From Riemerella columbina DSM 16469 (GTDB taxonomy: Bacteria; Bacteroidota; Bacteroidia; Flavobacteriales; Weeksellaceae): a DNA stretch of 64,000 nucleotides. Under the pieces are notes generated by a model. That model was given only the letters and a program-made list of their open reading frames with translations. It searched no databases and had not been told where the DNA came from. Positions within the stretch are counted from its first letter, which is position 1; each line of letters starts with the position of its first letter. The translations under genes were made by a program, and so were the position numbers. Where the stretch lies: the NCBI RefSeq assembly GCF_000374405.1, contig NZ_KB894240.1, forward strand, positions 7,285-71,284, read 5' to 3'. Of the stretch, positions 8,635 through 17,428 are shown one piece after another.

Positions 8635-9772
8635 TTAGCAGTTCTTGATAATTAGCTAATAACTCATTCCATACCAATCTCTGTTGATATCGACTCTCTA
8701 TCATTTTCCTACTTTGGCTCTTCAATTGATTATATAACTGATTGTCATTTACTAATTGTTCCATAGCTGATTGTAAAGCCTCCGTGTTTTTTGGATGAAT
8801 TATGATTCCATTTTTATAATTTATAATAATTTCATTACAACCATTAATATCAGAAACTATACTTGGTAATCCCATGGCTCCTGCTTGCATCACAACATTT
8901 GGAAATCCTTCACGATAACTTGGAAAAACCAAAGCATCCGCAATCGCGAAATATGGGCGAACATCTTTTTGGTAACCAACTGCAAGGATATTATCGTTAA
9001 TTCCTATTTCTTCAATAGTTTTCTGAAGCAAAGGGTCTAATTCTCGCTCTTCAGCACCAACTAATAGTAGTTTTATATTATGATTCTGTATTTTTTTAAA
9101 GGCTTCTACTAATTCATTAATTCCTTTATCACCAACCAATCTTCCTACAAAGATATAAACAAAATCATTTTCTTGTATTCCTAATTCTGTTTTTAAATTT
9201 TGTTTGCTCTCTTCACTTATCTGTTGATGTGAAAAATAATTAGTGTTAATACCATTTACATTTCCGTTTGCTATGACTTTAAGTGGTTTACGAGTAATCT
9301 TATATTTTATCAAATCTTCCTTCACCCCTCTACCTTCTGGATATATGTGAGTAGCACACATACATAAAAGGCGATCCATATAAATCAATATTTTTTGTAT
9401 TCCTCCCTTTCTAGAAGGAAAAATCAAACCTGTAAATGTATGTATTCGAATAGGGACTCCTGCAAATTTAGCCGCTAACATAGAAAGTAATCCTGCCTTT
9501 GGGGTAATAGAATGTACGATTTGTGGCTTTTCCCTTTTAAAAAATAAAAAAAGTTGAAACAAAGAAATTATATCATTTAACAAAGATATATTTCTCTTTA
9601 TCTCAATAGGATGAACTCTAACCCCTTCACGAACTTCTACACTTTCCAAATCTTTTCCAGCTCCTGAAACTGCCACTACATCAAAATATTGATTGAGAAA
9701 TCTCAACTGTCCTTTAAGTAAAATATTCAAGGAAACAGGAACTGTAGATAAACGTACTAATTTAGGTTTCAT
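8621..9772 (-). CDS. GT4-family glycosyltransferase
   Basis: Cytoplasmic or membrane-associated retaining glycosyltransferase of GT-B fold, 383 residues. The acceptor-side half carries HSITPKAGLLSMLAA and HTFTGLIFPS, seen in PglA/CapM/EpsD-like enzymes. The donor half has FVGRLVGDKGINELVEAF (about 208-225) and SYREGFPNVVMQAGAMG. The usual EX7E motif reads Glu288...Gln296, so the second glutamate is replaced; I recall Gln variants in related Bacteroidota enzymes, so this is not taken as inactivation. It probably adds the second or a later sugar of the repeat unit. It overlaps the next gene upstream by 11 bases. Confidence 0.82.
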   Translation of the reverse strand: MKPKLVRLSTVPVSLNILLKGQLRFLNQYFDVVAVSGAGKDLESVEVREGVRVHPIEIKRNISLLNDIISLFQLFLFFKREKPQIVHSITPKAGLLSMLAAKFAGVPIRIHTFTGLIFPSRKGGIQKILIYMDRLLCMCATHIYPEGRGVKEDLIKYKITRKPLKVIANGNVNGINTNYFSHQQISEESKQNLKTELGIQENDFVYIFVGRLVGDKGINELVEAFKKIQNHNIKLLLVGAEERELDPLLQKTIEEIGINDNILAVGYQKDVRPYFAIADALVFPSYREGFPNVVMQAGAMGLPSIVSDINGCNEIIINYKNGIIIHPKNTEALQSAMEQLVNDNQLYNQLKSQSRKMIESRYQQRLVWNELLANYQELLNGIQ

Positions 9773-10922
9773 GTTGTGTAATTGCTATTACTTTTTTAAA
9801 ATCTTGATAAATAGACTCTATAAAAAAAAACTCTGATCTCATTAAAGATTGTTGACTATAATATCTTCGTACATCACTATTGTTTTGATAATATTGTATA
9901 GCTTTTATCAATGCTTCTACATCATTAACATTAGTTAATAAACCATATTTTGCTTTATAAAAAGTGCCTTTTTCAATTTTAATCTCTTGTCCTTCATTTA
10001 ATAATTCTAAAGGACCTGATAAACAATTGGTTGATATAACCGGTAATCCTACACTCATTGCTTCTAACAACGCATTAGGAAAACCTTCAGAGTCTGAACT
10101 AAGGATAAAGATGTGATAGTCTAACAAGTCATTGAGTACTTTTTTGGATATACCTGGTAAATATACACGCTCACTTAGATTCCTTCTCTCTATTTCATTT
10201 CTATAATTACCACGTAAAGTACCTTCTCCAATAATTGTTAAAGTAGCATTCCTAATCTGTTCTATTGCCTTAAACAGAAGGCTATGGTTTTTCACTTGCT
10301 CAAATCTACCAACAGAAACAATTTTTATTGCTCCATCTTCATTTGTGATTTTTTGGACATTATGGCTTTTAATTGGCTTTTCGATAGGGTTATATAGTGT
10401 CTTTATTGGAATCGTAACATCGAAATTTTGTTTTAAATCCTGATTGATATAATATGAATTAGAAAATAAAACATCTGCCTTATTATACAATTTCTTTATT
10501 AATAATTTAGATAGCCAAAGTCTAACCCATGAAGTATTGTACATCTTTGAAGGATAGTTTCGCTCACTCATCAACACCTTTATATCTGAATTTTTGTTTT
10601 TGACCATACCATTAATAATATTAGCTCTAAATAGAAAGGATATGGATATCTTTATCTGTTCTTTTTTTAAAAATTGAACATATTTTCTGTATATAACTAA
10701 TGGGCTGACCATTCTTCGCCATAAGCCATTCTTATGGTTAGAATAATTAGTGATGACCTTAACTTCAGAAGGAATTATATAGTGAATTGTGGGATAGAAT
10801 AAATATAAATACACATCATACTCTTTTATCAACTCTGGCAATAGCAGACTAATTACCTTTTCTGCTCCACCATGCCCCATTGAAAGAGTCAATATAGATA
10901 GTTTGGGTTTATCAATCTTCAT
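9762..10922 (-). CDS. GT4-family glycosyltransferase
   Basis: 386-residue GT-B glycosyltransferase. The N-terminal loop LTLSMGHGGAEKVI is typical of GT4 enzymes. The donor domain has VGRFEQVKNHSLLFKAI and a complete EX7E motif, EGFPNALLE, followed by AMSVGLPVIST. It should add one sugar to the lipid-linked repeat unit; sugar and linkage cannot be read from sequence. It overlaps both neighbours (11 bases downstream, 4 bases upstream), consistent with a single translationally coupled operon. Confidence 0.85.
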   Translation of the reverse strand: MKIDKPKLSILTLSMGHGGAEKVISLLLPELIKEYDVYLYLFYPTIHYIIPSEVKVITNYSNHKNGLWRRMVSPLVIYRKYVQFLKKEQIKISISFLFRANIINGMVKNKNSDIKVLMSERNYPSKMYNTSWVRLWLSKLLIKKLYNKADVLFSNSYYINQDLKQNFDVTIPIKTLYNPIEKPIKSHNVQKITNEDGAIKIVSVGRFEQVKNHSLLFKAIEQIRNATLTIIGEGTLRGNYRNEIERRNLSERVYLPGISKKVLNDLLDYHIFILSSDSEGFPNALLEAMSVGLPVISTNCLSGPLELLNEGQEIKIEKGTFYKAKYGLLTNVNDVEALIKAIQYYQNNSDVRRYYSQQSLMRSEFFFIESIYQDFKKVIAITQHET

Positions 10923-12232
10923 TTATAAAATTTTACTTTTCTAAATAAAATAAGGTATATCAATAAAATATAGAAGGGTATAGATCCTTGTATTATCAAT
11001 GATATATCACCATTTTGTAAAGCGTACCATAAGTGATTGAACAAAAATAAGTAAATAAAAAATAATATCCCACTATTAGTAAAACTACTTCTTGAAAAAC
11101 TCTTATCTATCATCTTAAGAAGAACTCCTGCTATGAAACTCTGCATCATTACTAACAATAGACCTCCGTTAATAAATCCTAAACCTACAAAGCCTGGTGG
11201 AATAACACTCTTCCAATTTCCCATAATCATATAGGTATTATAATAAGAAATCGCATCAAAATCAGTAGATTGAGGGTAGATAAGTTTCAGAGGTTTTAAC
11301 ATCCAAATATAATAATCTGATAAATATCTATAATCAAAATTAGATTGTATAAAATTGGTAACGCTATATGTTTGATGATTAAATTCTTGAAAAAACAAAC
11401 TTAGAAATCCTATCTTTTCTTGATTTGCCCTTACATCATCAAAAGTTATATTTATCGAATCAGAAAACATTACAAACAAAAATGTTTTTCCAAATATCAC
11501 TATAAAAAGTGAAGAAAAAACTAAAAGAAACAAATAGATCCATTTAATTTTTCTAGTTTTCAAAAAGTAATATGCTAAAAATACATAAATAAAGATAGAA
11601 ATAAACCCTGCACGCCCACCACCTAAAAAAGATATAACTAAAAGTATAAACAAGGTTAATAATAACATTGCTTTTTTCTTGAATTGTCTTGTGTACTTTC
11701 CTTTAAAGTATAAATATAATTGTAAAATAAAAGAATAAATAATAAAAACTGAAAATATCCTAAAAAAAGCGCCCAAATAGTTTTTATTATCATCTGCTCC
11801 ATAGCGAATTTCATTCACATTATTAATAATATAATTTATTCCTCCATAAAGATAAACATATATCAAGTAAGAAAAAGAACCTATAATCAAAAGAACTCTT
11901 GCTGTATTAAAAAGCCTTTCGTCTTTAAAAGTCGACACTTTAATAAGAACGCCTCTACCTTTGTGAAAGAAATACCCTGCTATTAAAAAAAGGTATCCTA
12001 ATAAAAATATAATTGATTCGTATAAATAGTCACTATCATTAGCTAAACGACGATATAAGTGATAAATATTACGACTATCATATATAAGAGCCAAAGGTAC
12101 CACGGCATAGATAAATGTGTACCAAAGTAGAATATAATCAAATAATTTGATATTTCTATTATAATAACTATTTGATATAATAAGTACCGAGCAAACAATG
12201 ATAATTAAAAACAAACATATAGAGGCTATCAT
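10919..12232 (-). CDS. Wzy-like O-antigen/capsule polymerase
   Basis: 437-residue protein with about 11-12 predicted membrane helices, an N-terminal helix directly at the start, and a large loop (about 255-350) between helices, as in Wzy and O-antigen polymerase family proteins. The segment ISFLGGGRAGFISIF fits the arginine-containing periplasmic motif often seen in Wzy proteins. It would join lipid-linked repeat units in the periplasm. Position between flippase-side genes and glycosyltransferases supports this. Wzy sequences are poorly conserved, so the call rests on topology and context. Confidence 0.75.
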   Translation of the reverse strand: MIASICLFLIIIVCSVLIISNSYYNRNIKLFDYILLWYTFIYAVVPLALIYDSRNIYHLYRRLANDSDYLYESIIFLLGYLFLIAGYFFHKGRGVLIKVSTFKDERLFNTARVLLIIGSFSYLIYVYLYGGINYIINNVNEIRYGADDNKNYLGAFFRIFSVFIIYSFILQLYLYFKGKYTRQFKKKAMLLLTLFILLVISFLGGGRAGFISIFIYVFLAYYFLKTRKIKWIYLFLLVFSSLFIVIFGKTFLFVMFSDSINITFDDVRANQEKIGFLSLFFQEFNHQTYSVTNFIQSNFDYRYLSDYYIWMLKPLKLIYPQSTDFDAISYYNTYMIMGNWKSVIPPGFVGLGFINGGLLLVMMQSFIAGVLLKMIDKSFSRSSFTNSGILFFIYLFLFNHLWYALQNGDISLIIQGSIPFYILLIYLILFRKVKFYK

Positions 12233-13227
12233 ATATTATTTTTTATTATCTTTATAAAATCCTCCACTCTCAACAATCTAGAACCAAATAGATTAAACTC
12301 TCCTTCTTGAAATTCATAATCCTTACCATTCCATAAAAAGCGTCCTGGTTTTCCATCAATATACATTTGTGAGTTTAAATAAGAGCCAAACATTGTTTGT
12401 ATCTCATTTATAAAATATTCTCCGGATTTTGTTTCGAAAATATCAACTGCCATACTCCTAAAGTTTCCTTTTTCACAAAGCTCTCTGGTCATATCTAGCA
12501 ATTCTCTTGGTGGTTCAACCCATCCAACAGCATCTGAACCACTCGCAAAATTTCCTTTTAAAAGTTTCTGGTGTCCGAAATAAGAATCCCCAATCTTAAT
12601 AATTCGCCATTCGTGAATTATAGGTTTAAAGTCTTGAACTAATAAATAAAACTTTTGCAAATTTGCAAAATCAGGAAAAATTTTTAATCCGAAAAATTTA
12701 TTGATATAAATTTTACCTATATTTAAACTTCTTATTTTCTCTGTTAAAGGGAATACTGAGAAAGTAAAATATTTAGCGTACCATTTATTTTTTACTATTT
12801 TTACCTTTGACGAACCCGCTCCTAAATTAGACTTAAATACCAAAGGATAATCAGCATTGTTAAGAAAATTTACAGCTTCTTTTTTATTCGTAAAAACTCT
12901 TGTATGCACATGTGGAAAGCCATTGGCTTCTAACCAAGCCGCCATATTTCTCTTATTCTCATGTATATACAACTCTTGAAAGCTTGGATAAATGGGACGC
13001 TTGAGAATTTGTTCAATCGTATAATGACGCTCATCTAAAATACTTTTTCTTTCTATAGAATCACAAGTAGAAGTACATAAAAAACCATCTGCGTTAGAAT
13101 TCTTGATATTTTTAAGCCAATCTGCACTTAAAAAATCTATTACTTCATAGTCAACACCTATATATTTACAAGCTTCTATATATTTTTTATGTTCGCCAGA
13201 AAACGATGTTAATATTCCTAGTTTCAT
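12229..13227 (-). CDS. ATP-grasp ligase (RimK-like) in the polysaccharide locus
   Basis: 332-residue predicted carboxylate-amine ligase. The ATP-binding lysine and glycine-rich loop are in FKSNLGAGSS (131-140). A central EWRIIKIGDSYFGHQK segment (206-221) and the metal-binding DIFETKSGEYFINEIQ (262-277) complete the ATP-grasp pattern. Such enzymes join a carboxylate to an amine through an acyl phosphate. It overlaps the polymerase gene by 4 bases and follows an opine dehydrogenase at 6 bases. A plausible role is to amide-link an amino acid or opine to a uronic acid carboxyl on the nucleotide sugar or polymer. That role is inference; the ATP-grasp fold is well supported. Confidence 0.78.
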   Translation of the reverse strand: MKLGILTSFSGEHKKYIEACKYIGVDYEVIDFLSADWLKNIKNSNADGFLCTSTCDSIERKSILDERHYTIEQILKRPIYPSFQELYIHENKRNMAAWLEANGFPHVHTRVFTNKKEAVNFLNNADYPLVFKSNLGAGSSKVKIVKNKWYAKYFTFSVFPLTEKIRSLNIGKIYINKFFGLKIFPDFANLQKFYLLVQDFKPIIHEWRIIKIGDSYFGHQKLLKGNFASGSDAVGWVEPPRELLDMTRELCEKGNFRSMAVDIFETKSGEYFINEIQTMFGSYLNSQMYIDGKPGRFLWNGKDYEFQEGEFNLFGSRLLRVEDFIKIIKNNI

Positions 13228-13233
13228 AATAAC

Positions 13234-14430
13234 TTAACTAATTAGTTCTTTAATTGAAGTATACCCATAAACATCAGGCGTTCCATACAAAAATTTCTCA
13301 TTATTTCTTATGTTTATTTTTTCATTACTATCAATAATTGTATCATCAATTACATTTCCTGCCCACTTTAAAATTTTATCAATAGTAGGTGTTTTAATTT
13401 CTAATTTTTCCGCCATCCATTTTGCAATTACAATACCATAGTAAATATCGTCATAAAAAAAACGGTGTGTAGCATCAAACACCCATTTACCATCATTATT
13501 TTGAACTACTGGTGTAGGTATTTGTCCCAGTGTTTGTGACTCTGTAAAAGATTCTTTTATATTGGGGCTAGATGAACCATAAGAAAAATGTTCCAAATCT
13601 AAGTAATTCATCATATATTTGAAGTCATGATTAGGAAAACTTTCAATTATTTTTTCTCGAATAAGACTATACTCATTATCTAAGTCCTCAAGAACTTTAG
13701 CGGATAGATCGTCATAGTCACGATAGAAAAACGGCACTTCATCATAAGCATCCCATTGACCTCCTGAGGATAAATACAATCCATACAATCTTGTTTGATG
13801 TATTATCTGATTGTCAACAGATAGCGTTAATGATAAGAAGTTGTCTGCAAGTAAATACTCACCCTTACCAAAATAATTATAGCATAAATCATCAAGTAAA
13901 AGACTTTTTAAATTTTCAAATTCTTCTTTTGGATATACCGCTACAACATTATTTTTTTTACATCCATAATTAATCCCAACTTTACCATACTCCTTAGTTC
14001 TCGTAATCCAAGGTATCAAACCAGATGCAAAATATACAACATTTTTCAAATTGAATTTATCGATTATTTCTTTAACCATCCAATTAAATCCCCCTTGCCC
14101 GTATATTGTACCCACATAGACCTTTTTATCCTTCGAAATATAAGGTGCTATCTGGTGTAATAAATTTCTATATTGGTATACAGGTATACTAAGAATTATA
14201 CAGTCTGCTTCTGGAATAACATCTTTAGGATCCGCTGAAACTTTTTTAATAGTTCCTTTTAGAATATCGTTTACGCTACCATCAGGTAAAGTATACTCCA
14301 TCTCAATAGTCTCTTGCCATTGATCTGGCTTTCTCGTGAAAAGGTTAATTTCATTATTATTTTTGGAAAGTAACGGTATCAATGAATGTGTACTATTACC
14401 ACCTCCAATTATTGTGATTTTATTTTTCAT
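13234..14430 (-). CDS. Octopine/nopaline-type opine dehydrogenase
   Basis: 398-residue NAD(P)-dependent dehydrogenase. The Rossmann domain opens with ITIIGGGNSTHS (5-16). The C-terminal opine dehydrogenase domain contains NQIIH with His211, and THRFFYDDIYYG with Arg323 and Asp327/328. These match in order the His, Arg and Asp residues known in octopine dehydrogenase. Family members reductively condense an amino acid with a 2-oxo acid to give an N-(1-carboxyalkyl) amino acid. It lies between the flippase (11-base overlap) and the ATP-grasp gene, which suggests it makes an opine-type substituent for the polysaccharide. Substrates are unknown. Confidence 0.8.
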   Translation of the reverse strand: MKNKITIIGGGNSTHSLIPLLSKNNNEINLFTRKPDQWQETIEMEYTLPDGSVNDILKGTIKKVSADPKDVIPEADCIILSIPVYQYRNLLHQIAPYISKDKKVYVGTIYGQGGFNWMVKEIIDKFNLKNVVYFASGLIPWITRTKEYGKVGINYGCKKNNVVAVYPKEEFENLKSLLLDDLCYNYFGKGEYLLADNFLSLTLSVDNQIIHQTRLYGLYLSSGGQWDAYDEVPFFYRDYDDLSAKVLEDLDNEYSLIREKIIESFPNHDFKYMMNYLDLEHFSYGSSSPNIKESFTESQTLGQIPTPVVQNNDGKWVFDATHRFFYDDIYYGIVIAKWMAEKLEIKTPTIDKILKWAGNVIDDTIIDSNEKINIRNNEKFLYGTPDVYGYTSIKELIS

Positions 14431-15667
14431 TTTTACTAATTTCGTTATACAAATATACTACTCCTAATCCTAAAAACAATCTAGAAAAGGATAAACTTAT
14501 TGCCCCGCCAATAATTCCTAAATAATATATCAACGGAAAAGATATAGCAAATCCCAGTATAGAAGCATAAAAAGTATTTTTCATTACTAATTTATCTTTT
14601 CTATTAACTATTAAATAGTTAGTCCCAAATATGTTATAGATTGCTATTCCTAAAATTCCTACACATAGTATCCCTAAAATAAATATAGAGTTTTTGTAAT
14701 CAATAGAGAAATAACTAAAAATATATTTTGAAAACAATAAAATTATTATGGCTAACAAACTCGCTATTGATAAAAGCATTTTCTTATATTTAGGAAAAAA
14801 GTTTTTTTGTCTATTCATAAACGGAAAGAAGGCTCTAGATATAACACCTATAAACATTATAGCCATATCTATTATTTTCTTTAATGAATCAAAAATCCCT
14901 GCTGCAGAATTTGATACCATAATACCCAATAAAAAACTTGAGGTATTATTGTATAGTACTGGCATGAATTGATTGATAAAAATGGGGAAGTTATCTTTTA
15001 TTGTCTGGATTATCTTTTTTCTTTTAAGAAAATGGAACTTCACTTTATAATGAAAAAGTATAACCATCAAAGCAATCAGTCCAGAAAATACATATCCTAA
15101 ACTCTGTAGTAAAGGGTAAATCCAAAAATCATTCTTTCCTTTTATAAAAATAAAAACAAGAATTGTAAATAGAATTTTAACTGAAGTATTAATTATTGTA
15201 ATAAACTTCATTTTTTCAATCCCTTGAAAAAACCAATCAGGAAATAAAACATTTCCTATTAATATACCCGTAGAAAGAAAAACAATTTCTTTATAATCAC
15301 TAAATTTTGGTATTAGAAAAACTATCCCTGATATTACCAAAAGCGAAATAACTAAAAATAATAACTTAACTGTCATTATTTTACTAAAAATTAAATCCAG
15401 TTTTTTTTTACTTTCTCTAAAAATGGCGACATCTCTCGTACCAGTAATAGCAAAACTATAATCCGTTAACGATTGAAAATACATCACTAAAGACGCAGCA
15501 ACAACGATAATCCCATAATGATTAAAACCAATGGTTTTTAAAAGATATGGTAATACCACTAAAGGCATTAACAAATTTACAAGTTGCAAAACCCCTAAAG
15601 AAAGAATATTCTCTATTAGGGGTCTGTAGTTCTTATTAGATACTATTTGCCTAAACTTATTAATCAA
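14420..15667 (-). CDS. Wzx-type oligosaccharide flippase
   Basis: 415-residue polytopic protein with about 12-14 predicted helices, of the MOP/polysaccharide transporter superfamily. FNHYGIIVVAASLVMYFQSLTDYS after helix 1 resembles the conserved N-terminal block of Wzx proteins. It would move the undecaprenyl-linked repeat unit across the inner membrane. The start is a TTG: an in-frame TAA lies two codons upstream and the next methionine is residue 34, which would remove helix 1. It follows the WbpO-like gene by 13 bases. Confidence 0.82.
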   Translation of the reverse strand: MINKFRQIVSNKNYRPLIENILSLGVLQLVNLLMPLVVLPYLLKTIGFNHYGIIVVAASLVMYFQSLTDYSFAITGTRDVAIFRESKKKLDLIFSKIMTVKLLFLVISLLVISGIVFLIPKFSDYKEIVFLSTGILIGNVLFPDWFFQGIEKMKFITIINTSVKILFTILVFIFIKGKNDFWIYPLLQSLGYVFSGLIALMVILFHYKVKFHFLKRKKIIQTIKDNFPIFINQFMPVLYNNTSSFLLGIMVSNSAAGIFDSLKKIIDMAIMFIGVISRAFFPFMNRQKNFFPKYKKMLLSIASLLAIIILLFSKYIFSYFSIDYKNSIFILGILCVGILGIAIYNIFGTNYLIVNRKDKLVMKNTFYASILGFAISFPLIYYLGIIGGAISLSFSRLFLGLGVVYLYNEISKNEK

Positions 15668-15680
15668 AACTTATTGATTT

Positions 15681-17003
15681 CTACAACTTACAATCACTTT
15701 CACTCAACACACCTTTCACATCATACACCACTGCACAATCTTTTTTCAATTTTGAAAGATCCAATTCTTTTAACTCTTTATGTGCAACACCTAAAACGAT
15801 AGCATCAAATTTTTTAGATGGTAATTCTTTGGTGCTTTCAATATTGTATTCATGTTGCACTTCATTTGGGCAAGCCCAAGGGTCGTAAGTGGTTACTTTG
15901 ACTCCAAAATCTTCCAAAGCTGTAATCACATCTACAATTTTGGTATTCCTTACATCTGGACAATTTTCTTTAAAAGTTACGCCCAACATCAATACATCCG
16001 CATTGTTCACAGGTATGTCTTTTTTAATCATTGCTTTTACGACTTGTTCTGCCACATATTTACCCATAGAATCATTCAAACGGCGACCCGCCAAAATAAT
16101 CTCTGGATGATAACCATACTCTTGTGCTTTTTGTGCCAAATAGTAAGGATCTACACCAATACAATGCCCACCTACTAAACCTGGCTTGAATGGCAAAAAG
16201 TTCCACTTCGTACCTGCAGCCTCTAATACCGCATGGGTATCTATGTCCATTAGATTAAAAATCTTAGCCAACTCATTTACAAATGCGATATTAATATCTC
16301 TTTGCGAGTTTTCAATCACTTTTGAGGCTTCTGCCACTTTAATCGTTGGTGCTAAATGCGTTCCTGCGGTGATGACTGATTTATATAAATCATTCACTAA
16401 TTCTCCAATTTCTGGTGTAGAACCTGAGGTAACTTTCAAAATTTTCTCCACCGTATGTTCTTTATCCCCAGGATTGATACGCTCCGGTGAATAGCCTGCA
16501 TAGAAATCTTTATTAAATTTCAGTCCAGAAACTTTCTCAAGAACTGGAATACAATCCTCTTCCGTCGCACCTGGATAAACAGTAGATTCATAAACAACGA
16601 TATCCCCTTTCTTTAAAACTTTACCTACGGTTTCACTTGCTTTGACTAATGGCATTAAGACTGGTCGATTATTCTTATCTACTGGCGTAGGTACCGTTAT
16701 AATATACACATTTGCTTCTTGAATATCTTCCAATTCTGCAGAGCAATACAATCCTTTCTCAGACTGATTACCAAATGGGTTTTCTTTAACCAATGCAGAT
16801 TGTAATAATTCATCGGAAACTTCTAGAGTATCATCATGACCTTCATTCAATTTCTTTACACGCTCTTGATTGATATCAAAACCTACTACTGGATATTTTG
16901 TTGCAAACAACCTTGCCAAAGGCAATCCTACATAACCCAAACCAATGATAGCAATCTTAAGAGGTTTGAGGTGAGAGGTTTGAGGTGTGATATTATTATT
17001 CAT
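15681..17003 (-). CDS. UDP-N-acetylhexosamine 6-dehydrogenase (WbpO/TviB-like)
   Basis: 440-residue nucleotide-sugar dehydrogenase oxidising C6 twice to give a uronic acid. It shows the NAD-binding GLGYVGLPLARLF (about 21-33), YSPERINPGD, and the catalytic cysteine in GGHCIGVDPYYLA. These fit the UDP-GlcNAc/GalNAc (WbpO/TviB) branch. The neighbouring WbpP/TviC-like epimerase supports UDP-GalNAcA (or GlcNAcA) as product. The N-terminal 15 residues before KIAIIGLGYVG are unusual and are encoded by a 14-bp tandem duplication. The ATG overlaps the TGA of the four-helix-bundle gene (ATGA), so translation may be coupled. Confidence 0.9.
   Translation of the reverse strand: MNNNITPQTSHLKPLKIAIIGLGYVGLPLARLFATKYPVVGFDINQERVKKLNEGHDDTLEVSDELLQSALVKENPFGNQSEKGLYCSAELEDIQEANVYIITVPTPVDKNNRPVLMPLVKASETVGKVLKKGDIVVYESTVYPGATEEDCIPVLEKVSGLKFNKDFYAGYSPERINPGDKEHTVEKILKVTSGSTPEIGELVNDLYKSVITAGTHLAPTIKVAEASKVIENSQRDINIAFVNELAKIFNLMDIDTHAVLEAAGTKWNFLPFKPGLVGGHCIGVDPYYLAQKAQEYGYHPEIILAGRRLNDSMGKYVAEQVVKAMIKKDIPVNNADVLMLGVTFKENCPDVRNTKIVDVITALEDFGVKVTTYDPWACPNEVQHEYNIESTKELPSKKFDAIVLGVAHKELKELDLSKLKKDCAVVYDVKGVLSESDCKL
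16960..16987. repeat. 14-bp tandem duplication inside the dehydrogenase N-terminus
   Basis: Two identical copies of agaggtttgaggtg at 16960-16973 and 16974-16987. On the minus strand they encode the non-family leader TPQTSHLKPL of the dehydrogenase. A similar low-complexity tract in inverted sense lies beyond the four-helix-bundle gene at 17380-17425. Confidence 0.7.
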
Positions 17004-17362
17004 AATTTATTTTTTAAAGCTTTTATCAAACTGATTACTTGTTTTCTAACTGTTATAATATGATTTTGTAATAGATTAAATTCTTCTTCAGAAAAATATA
17101 TTAGGCGATAAGCAATCGTTAATTGTGTATCTAACTCACCTAAAGAACCCAACGCAATATATAGAAAATGGATATACTCTTTGAGATATTGTCTCATTGC
17201 ACCTTCTGCAATATTTGAGGGTATGGACACCGCACATCTTCTTATTTGATTTGTCAGCCCGAACCTTTCTTCATTTGGGAAATTGCTACTAAGTTTATAA
17301 GTAACTTCAACCAAATTCATGGCATCTTTCCACACATTCAAATCTCGGTAAGACTTAATCAT
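17000..17362 (-). CDS. Four-helix-bundle protein (S23/intervening-sequence family)
   Basis: 120-residue protein with the family pattern: SYRDLNVWKDAMNLVEVTY at the N-terminus, GLTNQIRRCAVSIPSNIAEG in the middle, and FLYIALGSLGELDTQL near the end. This is the S23/IVP four-helix-bundle family, first found in intervening sequences of 23S rRNA genes and structurally related to the Avd accessory protein of diversity-generating retroelements. No reverse transcriptase or rRNA is nearby. It sits between wbpP-like and wbpO-like genes, which normally work as a pair, with low-complexity repeats on both sides. An inserted selfish or accessory gene is therefore likely; function unknown. Confidence 0.85.
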   Translation of the reverse strand: MIKSYRDLNVWKDAMNLVEVTYKLSSNFPNEERFGLTNQIRRCAVSIPSNIAEGAMRQYLKEYIHFLYIALGSLGELDTQLTIAYRLIYFSEEEFNLLQNHIITVRKQVISLIKALKNKL

Positions 17363-17379
17363 AATAATTCTTTATATCT

Positions 17380-17428
17380 AAACAACGCAACTGCCCTCAA
17401 AACACAAACCCCAAAACTCTAACCCTAA
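17380..17428. repeat. Low-complexity C/A-rich tract upstream of the four-helix-bundle gene
   Basis: The plus strand reads as imperfect ctcaaaacac/aaaccccaaa/actctaaccc units. It is the approximate inverse complement in style of the gaggtttgaggtg tract at 16960-16987. No gene or strong promoter seen here. Confidence 0.4.

Noticed and set aside
8621-9772. Calling the first GT4 enzyme inactive because the second Glu of EX7E is Gln
   Set aside because: The rest of the donor site is intact and I recall similar Gln variants in related Bacteroidota enzymes.
17000-17362. Possible diversity-generating retroelement, because the four-helix-bundle protein resembles Avd
   Set aside because: No reverse transcriptase, template/variable repeat pair or target gene was seen nearby.
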